From an uncultured Oscillospiraceae bacterium (GTDB lineage: Bacteria; Bacillota; Clostridia; Oscillospirales; Acutalibacteraceae): a stretch of 42,294 bases of DNA. The stretch is from the NCBI GenBank assembly GCA_900546265.1, contig URCA01000032.1:1-42294 (forward strand), read 5' to 3'. Below are positions 16,277-22,391 of this stretch, one piece after another; the stretch's first letter is position 1, and each line of letters begins with the position of its first letter. Below the pieces are notes generated by a model. The model was not told the origin of the DNA. It was given only the letters and a program-made list of their open reading frames with translations, and ran no database searches. Made by a program: the position numbers and the translations under genes.

Positions 16277-17437
16277 TTGAAAATTACCGATATTCGCACG
16301 TTTGTGACTGACTGTTACCGAACCAACTGGATTTTTATTAAGGTATATACGGATGAAGGGCTTTGCGGGGTAGGTGAGGCGACTCTTGAATATAAGGAAA
16401 AAGCGCTTGTGGGGGCCGTGGAGCATTTAAAGGCGGTTTTGACAGGGCAAAATCCGCTTACCATTGAAAAGCATGTTCACGATATCTACCGGGATGCCTA
16501 TTGGCGCGGCGGGGCCGTGTTAATGTCCGCCCTGTCCGGCGTGGAAATGGCCTTGTGGGATATTCTAGGGAAGTATTTGAACGCGCCGGTTTATCAGCTG
16601 TTGGGCGGAAAAGTGCGGGAATCCGTCAGGATCTACGCCAATGGTTGGTTCTCTGGGGCCAAAACGCCGGCGGAATTTGCTGATAAGGCCAAAGAAGCGG
16701 CGGCCAACGGCGTGACCGCTTTAAAATGGGATCCATTCGGAAAGAGCTACATGGACATTACGAATACGGCTCTTAACGAGGCGCTGAGCTGTATCGGGGC
16801 GGTTCGGGATGCCGTCGGCGGCGAGGTTGACCTGCTCATTGAAGGGCACGGTCGCTTCAATGTGGCAACGGGAATCAAAATCGCCCGGCAGCTGGAGCCG
16901 TTTGACCCGCTGTTTTTTGAGGAGCCCGTGCCACCGGACAATCTGGACGCTTTGAAGGCGGTGCGGGATAAATCCCCGGTGCCCATTGCCGCCGGGGAAC
17001 GGCTGTATTCCCTGCGCTCCTTTATGGACCTGTTCGCGCTGCGGGCCGCGGATTACGTGCAGCCGGATGTGAGCCATGCGGGCGGGCTGTTGGAATTGAA
17101 AAAAATCGCGGCGGCGGCCGAAGCCCATTATGTTGCATTTGCGCCGCATAACCCGAGCGGGCCGGTCGCCAATGCGGCGACCCTTCAGCTGGCGGCCTGC
17201 TGTCCCAATTTTTCTATTCTCGAAATCATGTACAGCGACGTCAGCTACCGCAAAGACATTTCCAATGAAAGTCTGATCTATCGCGAGGGGCGTATGCACA
17301 TTTCGGATAAGCCGGGGTTGGGAATAGAAATTGACGAATCGGCGTGTGAACAGCATCCTTATCAAGCGCATGTTCTGCGGCATTATTCCGGCGAATTGAC
17401 CGATATTCGCCCGGTGCAGTCATCCCGATATTTTTAA
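16277..17437 (+). CDS. Enolase-superfamily sugar-acid dehydratase (mandelate racemase / galactonate dehydratase-like)
   Basis: 386 residues, full length for the family: capping domain 1-120, then a (beta/alpha)7 barrel. Visible active-site elements: K150-W-D152 on the second barrel strand, metal ligands E189 (LLIEGHGRF), E215 or E216 (FFEEPV) and E241 (AAGERL), the D264/H291 dyad (QPDVSHAGG, APHNPSG) and E316. The His-Asp dyad with H191 resembles sugar-acid dehydratases that turn aldonates into 2-keto-3-deoxy acids. KxD instead of KxK argues against simple mandelate-type racemisation. TTG 16277 is used with GGGGGA upstream. It lies between the glycosidase candidate and a dehydrogenase in the operon. 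Confidence 0.9.
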   Translation: MKITDIRTFVTDCYRTNWIFIKVYTDEGLCGVGEATLEYKEKALVGAVEHLKAVLTGQNPLTIEKHVHDIYRDAYWRGGAVLMSALSGVEMALWDILGKYLNAPVYQLLGGKVRESVRIYANGWFSGAKTPAEFADKAKEAAANGVTALKWDPFGKSYMDITNTALNEALSCIGAVRDAVGGEVDLLIEGHGRFNVATGIKIARQLEPFDPLFFEEPVPPDNLDALKAVRDKSPVPIAAGERLYSLRSFMDLFALRAADYVQPDVSHAGGLLELKKIAAAAEAHYVAFAPHNPSGPVANAATLQLAACCPNFSILEIMYSDVSYRKDISNESLIYREGRMHISDKPGLGIEIDESACEQHPYQAHVLRHYSGELTDIRPVQSSRYF

Positions 17438-17457
17438 ATGAAGGAAGCGAATCGTCT

Positions 17458-18210
17458 ATGTTTGATTTGACGGGAAAGGTGGCTCTTGTTACAGGGGCCG
17501 CCCATGGCCTGGGAAAAGGCATCGCCATTTGCTTAGCCAAAGCGGGGGCTCATGTCGTTATCAACGATATTTGCGAACCAAAGGAGGCCGAGGACGCCTT
17601 AAGCCAGGTGGAGACCGCAGAAAAGCCGGCGGTCTTTATGCAGGCGGATGTTTCCGAGGAGGCGGAGGTCACCCGGCTGTTTCAACATATAAAAGAGCGC
17701 TTTGGGAAACTGGACATTTTAATCAATAACGCCGGCACGTCTCAGGATCGCGATATTTATTCGATTACCACCGACGACTGGAGCCGTATTCTCAAGACGA
17801 ATCTGACCAGTGGCTTTTTATGTTCCCGCGCGGCGTTTCCCCTTATGCGGGAGCGGCAATATGGCCGGATTATTTTTGTCTCTTCTGTTGTGGGGGAGCG
17901 GGGCGCGCTGTTTGGACACGCCCATTATGCGGCCAGCAAAAGCGGACAAATCGGCTTGGTCAAAACCTTGGCGCGCACAGGAGCACCGGATCACATCACT
18001 GTCAACGCCATTGCTCCGGGCATGATGAAAACGGAGCTGCTTTATAAAACGCATGGACAGGACGGCGTGCAAAAGCTATCGGACAGCGTCCCGTTAGGGC
18101 TGGGAACGCCGTTTGACGTCGGCTATGCGGCCGTGTATCTGGCGAGCGAGGAAGCGCGCTATGTCACCGGCATGACCTTGGACGTAAACGGCGGGACAAA
18201 TTATCGATAG
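17458..18210 (+). CDS. Short-chain dehydrogenase/reductase, probably NAD-dependent
   Basis: 250 residues, a classical SDR. The cofactor motif TGAAHGLG is at residues 12-19. Asp37 ends the second strand (VVINDI), the position that favours NAD(H) over NADP(H). NNAG is at 90-93, and the catalytic set is N115, S142/S143, Y157 and K161. FabG-like sequences share this pattern, but the operon (glycosidase, sugar-acid dehydratase, lactonase-like hydrolase) points to a sugar or sugar-acid dehydrogenase. GAAGGAAG precedes the ATG, and 20 bases separate it from the dehydratase gene. The substrate is not determined. Confidence 0.92.
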   Translation: MFDLTGKVALVTGAAHGLGKGIAICLAKAGAHVVINDICEPKEAEDALSQVETAEKPAVFMQADVSEEAEVTRLFQHIKERFGKLDILINNAGTSQDRDIYSITTDDWSRILKTNLTSGFLCSRAAFPLMRERQYGRIIFVSSVVGERGALFGHAHYAASKSGQIGLVKTLARTGAPDHITVNAIAPGMMKTELLYKTHGQDGVQKLSDSVPLGLGTPFDVGYAAVYLASEEARYVTGMTLDVNGGTNYR

Positions 18211-18289
18211 AGAAGTACTCGATCGATTCGCCAAGCCGTTTTCACTCGGTACTGGCAGCAGATACAGCAAGGAAAAGGCAGGCGGACGG

Positions 18290-18973
18290 ATGAAAGCGAT
18301 ATGGCTCGGGCAAGCCGGCTTATGGTTGGAGTTGAAGGGCAAGACCGTCATGGTGGATCCCTATCTATCCGACAGTGTGGGCGAGGCAAATCCGCGCATG
18401 CGGCGGCGGATTCCGGTGGATCCTGTATGTTTATCGTTGCGTCCGGATATACTGGCATTCACCCACGGACATCTTGATCATTATGATCCGGCGACCGTTG
18501 AGCCGATACTGCGTTCGGCGTACAGCGCTTGTGTGCTAGCGCCCGAAGGCGTATGGGATAGGGTGCGGCACTTCGGCGGGGCGCACAATTATGTGTTGTT
18601 TCGAAAGCACACGGTCTGGACGCAGGGAAATGTCCGCTTTACCGCCGTATACGCCGAACACAGTGACCCCGGCGCCATCGGGATTGTGATGGAGGCCGAG
18701 GGACGCGTCCTGTATGTGACGGGGGACACGCTGTACAACACGGCTATATTTCCTGATTTGCCCGCCCGCATCGATGCTCTCTTTCTGCCGATCAACGGTG
18801 TGGGCAACAACATGAATCGCGAGGATGCCGCCCGGTTCGCGCGGCGGGTCGGCGCACGGAGGGTCGTACCCCTGCATTTTGGGTTAATGGATGATATCAA
18901 CCCATACACGTTTGATTGCGATAACCGGGTCATTCCGGAGATATACAAGGAAATTCCTTTGGATTTGGACTAG
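18290..18973 (+). CDS. Metallo-beta-lactamase-fold hydrolase, UlaG-like lactonase candidate
   Basis: 227-residue MBL-fold protein with a complete metal site: H59-x-H61-x-D63-H64 (THGHLDH), H124 (AEHSD), D146 (VTGDT) and H196 (PLHFG). The start (WLGQAGLWLELKGKTVMVDPYLSD) is characteristic of the UlaG/YtnP-like branch, which includes L-ascorbate-6-phosphate lactonase. In this operon it may hydrolyse a sugar lactone made by the preceding dehydrogenase, giving the acid for the dehydratase; that is inference. The ribosome site is weak (AAGGCAGGCGG). It ends the operon, followed by two terminators. Confidence 0.88.
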   Translation: MKAIWLGQAGLWLELKGKTVMVDPYLSDSVGEANPRMRRRIPVDPVCLSLRPDILAFTHGHLDHYDPATVEPILRSAYSACVLAPEGVWDRVRHFGGAHNYVLFRKHTVWTQGNVRFTAVYAEHSDPGAIGIVMEAEGRVLYVTGDTLYNTAIFPDLPARIDALFLPINGVGNNMNREDAARFARRVGARRVVPLHFGLMDDINPYTFDCDNRVIPEIYKEIPLDLD

Positions 18974-18992
18974 ATAAAGATTGGGATCGAGG

Positions 18993-19036
18993 AAAAGCGC
19001 TTGGTTCCGTCGTTCTCTTCTGCCAAGCGCCTTTTC
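18993..19036 (+). terminator. First terminator of the catabolic operon
   Basis: AAAAGCGCTTGG (18993-19004) pairs with CCAAGCGC (19023-19030), and CTTTTC completes the T-rich side. The loop is about 18 bases. Confidence 0.75.
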
Positions 19037-19060
19037 TGTTTTCCAGATTTTCAGATGCGA

Positions 19061-19096
19061 AAAAGCGGCCTGTGCTATAATGCACGGCCGCTTTTG
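19061..19096 (+). terminator. Second terminator, with a TATAAT loop
   Basis: AAAAGCGGCC and GTGC pair with GCAC and GGCCGCTTTT around the loop TATAAT, with one bulged T. The loop with its flank reads TGCTATAAT, a perfect extended -10 box. Confidence 0.85.
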
Positions 19097-19354
19097 TTTA
19101 TCCATCCACTGCTTTAGCTTAAATAGCAGCGGTATTTCAGTCAGGCTTTCGCTGTTTTTTGGTCTGTATGAAAAGAGATCTGTACGGTTTTTATATGCAA
19201 GGATTGGGACGGTCTGGTAACAGAGGGCTTGTAAATATATGTTACAGGATTCGTGAGTATTCCAAGAATTTCTAGCGCTTTAGAGGAAATACCATTTGCG
19301 GGAAAAAGGCTAAGATTCCTCACGTTTTTGTGAGAAATATTCTATTCTCTTTCG
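19097..19354 (+). other. Non-coding control region before the GtaA-like gene
   Basis: No gene is seen. Two small inverted repeats are visible: CTGgTAACA / TGTTACAG (about 19214-19222 with 19240-19247) and CTCAC-GTTTTT-GTGAG (19319-19334). The second lies just upstream of the promoter and could be an operator or a weak hairpin. The region is AT-rich compared with the genes around it. Confidence 0.45.
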
Positions 19355-19383
19355 TTGACGCTTCTCTATAATTATTATATAGA
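19355..19383 (+). promoter_or_regulatory. Promoter of the GtaA-like gene
   Basis: TTGACG (19355-19360) and TATAGA (19378-19383) are 17 bases apart. An alternative -10, TATAAT (19367-19372), lies within the spacer but lacks a good -35. The ATG is 40 bases downstream. Confidence 0.7.
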
Positions 19384-19422
19384 AAGACACGATAGCCGCA
19401 AGTAAAATTTGGAGGGCCTGTC

Positions 19423-21372
19423 ATGAAACTGCGCGCGCCGGCTGTTCCGCTGGTTACTTACGATCCGTATTTCAGCATTTGGTCCATGTCGGATAGCTTG
19501 AATGACGATCCCACGAGGCACTGGACGTCTGTGCCCCATCCGCTGACCGGTGAGGTAACCTTAAATGAAAAGATTTACCGTTTTATGGGCGTAGGCGACA
19601 GCGATGCCATGCAGCAAATTTCGGTGGATGTTACGCCAATGTCTACCGCCTATCGGTTTCGCTGCCCCGGGCTGGAATTGGCGGTCACTTTCACCACCCC
19701 TCTGCTTTTGGATGATCTTACGGTTTTATCCCGGCCGGTGACGTATTTAGCGATTCAAGCCTTTCCGGACAATAAGGCCGCCGTGCAGGATTTGCGGGTT
19801 ACTCTTGTGATAGACGACGCTATTTGCCTGGGCGAAAAGGGCGAACAGGATACGGTTTATACCCCGTTTACGTGCGGGACCGTAAAAGGCGCGAAGGTTG
19901 GCGGCCGGGAGCAAAAGCCGCTGAGTTCCTGCGGCGATTTGGTTTGTATCCAGTGGGGCTACGTCTACGCGGCAGTTCGCCAGCCGGCGGCGGTCGTCGC
20001 TCCGATAAACGGCCGAAATAAGAACGGGACATGCTTTCATAACATAAGCATCGACATCCCTCTGGAAACAGATGAGCAGCAGACGGTGATAGCCCTGGCC
20101 TATGACGATATCCAGGCGTTGGAATATTTTCATACACCGCTGGAGCTCTACTGGAAAAAAGAAGCGCCTACCCTTGAGCGTCTTTTGGAGATAGCGCTGG
20201 ACGAATATGAATCTCTAAAGGAAAGGTGCGACAATTTTGATCGGCAGCTCTGCGAGGACGCCACAGAGGCCGGCAGCGGTTTATATGCCGAGCTGCTTTC
20301 GCTGGCATACCGGCAAAGCGTGGCGGCCCACAAACTGTGTGAGGATTCCGAAGGCGAGCTGCTGTTCATTTCCAAGGAATGTGGAAGCGGTGCCTGTGCC
20401 GCCACTGTTGATGTCAGTTATCCCTCCATGCCGCTCTTCCTGTTGTATAATCCCCGCCTTGTAGAAGCGATGATGCGTCCGATTTTTCGCTATGCCCGCT
20501 CCGATGCTTGGCCCTATCCCTTTGCCCCGCATGACGCCGGATACTATCCGCTGCTGAACGGCCAGACATATGGCATGGAAATGGAGCGTCAGATGCCGGT
20601 GGAGGAATGCAGCAACATGCTGCTGATGACCGCAGCGGCCGCGTTGGCGAGCGGAGATATTTCGTTCGCCCGGAAAAATTGGGATCTGCTGGAGCAGTGG
20701 TGCGGTTATCTGCTGGAGCATGGCTACGATCCGGAAAATCAGCTGTGCACGGACGACTTTGCGGGGCATCTGGCCCACAATTGCAACCTGTCGCTGAAGT
20801 TTATTATGAGCATCGCCGGGTTTGCCCTTCTTTGCAAGGCAAACGGCATGCCGGAGCGATGGGAAAGTCTTGTAAGCACAGCCAGGGCTCTGGCTGTCCG
20901 CTGGATACGGGAAGCCTCCAACGAGGACGGAACTTTTCGCCTGGCCTTTGACCAGCCGAATACTTTTAGCCTGAAATACAACGCGGTTTGGGATCAGCTG
21001 TTTAACACCGAAATTTTCCCGCCCCATACGTTTGATGCGGAGCTCCGGTCCTACATGGAGCGCGCGGAGCTTTACGGGATGCCGTTGGATTGCCGGGAGG
21101 CCTATACCAAATCCGATTGGCTGGTGTGGTGCGCCGCCATGCTTGACCGCCGCGAGGATTTTGTACGCATGATCGAGCCTCTGTGGAAATTCTATCACGA
21201 ATCGCCCACCCGTTTCGCCATGGGCGACTGGTATTACACCACAACGGCTCAGGCGCGGGAATTCCAGAATCGAAGCGTACAGGGAGGCCTGTTTATCGGC
21301 TTGCTGAAAGAAAAAGGCCTGAAGAAAGGGGAAAAAGTGGAACCGGTTCTGGTTGGGGCCGCCGTCAGATAG
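19423..21372 (+). CDS. Glutaminase A-like protein (DUF4964/DUF5127/DUF4965/DUF1793)
   Basis: 649 residues. The N-terminus (APAVPLVTYDPYFSIWS, then DDPTRHWTS) is the hallmark of DUF4964. DUF5127-like beta-rich sequence follows to about residue 290, then an alpha/alpha-toroid domain (DUF4965/DUF1793) with VDVSYPSMPLFLLYNP near 327-342, FAPHDAGYYPL near 366 and EECSNMLLM near 391. Family members in fungi are called glutaminase A, but in bacteria they usually sit in glycan loci and look like six-hairpin glycosidases; the true activity is unknown. There is no signal peptide, so it is cytoplasmic. It has its own promoter and GGAGGG ribosome site. The next gene is an AraC regulator with its own promoter. 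Confidence 0.9.
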   Translation: MKLRAPAVPLVTYDPYFSIWSMSDSLNDDPTRHWTSVPHPLTGEVTLNEKIYRFMGVGDSDAMQQISVDVTPMSTAYRFRCPGLELAVTFTTPLLLDDLTVLSRPVTYLAIQAFPDNKAAVQDLRVTLVIDDAICLGEKGEQDTVYTPFTCGTVKGAKVGGREQKPLSSCGDLVCIQWGYVYAAVRQPAAVVAPINGRNKNGTCFHNISIDIPLETDEQQTVIALAYDDIQALEYFHTPLELYWKKEAPTLERLLEIALDEYESLKERCDNFDRQLCEDATEAGSGLYAELLSLAYRQSVAAHKLCEDSEGELLFISKECGSGACAATVDVSYPSMPLFLLYNPRLVEAMMRPIFRYARSDAWPYPFAPHDAGYYPLLNGQTYGMEMERQMPVEECSNMLLMTAAAALASGDISFARKNWDLLEQWCGYLLEHGYDPENQLCTDDFAGHLAHNCNLSLKFIMSIAGFALLCKANGMPERWESLVSTARALAVRWIREASNEDGTFRLAFDQPNTFSLKYNAVWDQLFNTEIFPPHTFDAELRSYMERAELYGMPLDCREAYTKSDWLVWCAAMLDRREDFVRMIEPLWKFYHESPTRFAMGDWYYTTTAQAREFQNRSVQGGLFIGLLKEKGLKKGEKVEPVLVGAAVR

Positions 21373-21400
21373 CCGATAAAGTGTTCTAAATTTTTATAGC

Positions 21401-21429
21401 TGGACGGGAACAGACGGACTTTCTATAAT
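21401..21429 (+). promoter_or_regulatory. Promoter of the AraC-led glycan locus
   Basis: TGGACG (21401-21406) and a perfect TATAAT (21424-21429) with a 17-base spacer, 45 bases before the AraC ATG. No clear terminator separates it from the preceding gene, so some read-through is likely. Confidence 0.75.
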
Positions 21430-21473
21430 TGAATAATCAGCAGCGGTTGTAAGATGTAGAAAGGTTGAGGACT

Positions 21474-22391
21474 ATGGCACGTCCCAGGACAAAACGAAAC
21501 TACACAGGCCGGGAAAAGATTATATTTACCAGTGTGTCCCACCGGGATGCCCCGTTGTCGGTGGAGCTTGCAGGCGTGACCTATCCGAGTCCCTATTATC
21601 GTATCCGGCACAATCCGGCCTCGTCTTATGTGTTTGAATATGTGCTGGAAGGACGCGGCTGGATCGAATACGAGCGGGAACGGCTGACGGTGCAGGAGGG
21701 GGATTTTTATCTTATCCAGCAATCGACTGCCTGTACATATGGTTCCGATTATCACACACCGTATAAAAAGATTTGGCTCAATGCCGAGGGCGAGCTGGTG
21801 GGCCATCTGCTGGCAGGATACGGCCTGGTCTCCCCGGTAGTGATTGTTCACAAGAATGTCGAACACCTTTTCCGGGAGATTCACCGGCAGCTGCTCCACC
21901 CGTCGGAGGAGAATCCGACCCTGCAGCTAACCTTGTCCTTTCATGAGCTGATCGCTTTTGTGAGCGAAACCGAATGCTCGCAGATCCTGAAAAAACCGCT
22001 GTATGAACAGATACGGGATTATATTGATTTTCATCTTGGCGAGCCGCTTCGCCTCGAGCTCATCGCGGAACGATTTTATATCAGCCGTGCCTATCTCGCA
22101 CGCATTTTTCAACAGGCGTATCATCAATCGCCTTATGATTATATTCTCAAGAGAAAGATGCAGGTTGCGTGCAACATGCTGGTGTACACCCGAATGCCGG
22201 TTCAGGAGATTGCCATGCGCCTGTCCTTTGGCGACCCTCATTATTTTTCCAATGCATTTAAGAAGGTCGTCGGAAAATCGCCGCGGGATTACCGGCAGAG
22301 TATGGGCGACATACAGATGATGGATATCCTTGAGGGGGATGAACGGCTTCTTGAACAATGCCACTTACTTGGTGAGGAGAATGCGATATGA
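21474..22391 (+). CDS. AraC-family transcriptional regulator heading the large glycan locus
   Basis: 305 residues. The sensor domain (about 20-150) has the cupin-like pattern YVLEGRGWIEYERERLTVQEGDFYLIQ. The double helix-turn-helix domain is at about 185-285, with LELIAERFYISRAYLARIFQQ and VQEIAMRLSFGDPHYFSNAFKK, ending in GKSPRDYRQ. It probably senses a sugar derived from the locus substrate and activates the genes that follow. ATG 21474 is preferred to a TTG three codons earlier because AAAGG lies nine bases upstream. Its stop overlaps the start of the binding-protein gene (ATGA), so the two are translationally coupled. That is unusual, as it ties regulator and transporter stoichiometry together. 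Confidence 0.92.
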   Translation: MARPRTKRNYTGREKIIFTSVSHRDAPLSVELAGVTYPSPYYRIRHNPASSYVFEYVLEGRGWIEYERERLTVQEGDFYLIQQSTACTYGSDYHTPYKKIWLNAEGELVGHLLAGYGLVSPVVIVHKNVEHLFREIHRQLLHPSEENPTLQLTLSFHELIAFVSETECSQILKKPLYEQIRDYIDFHLGEPLRLELIAERFYISRAYLARIFQQAYHQSPYDYILKRKMQVACNMLVYTRMPVQEIAMRLSFGDPHYFSNAFKKVVGKSPRDYRQSMGDIQMMDILEGDERLLEQCHLLGEENAI

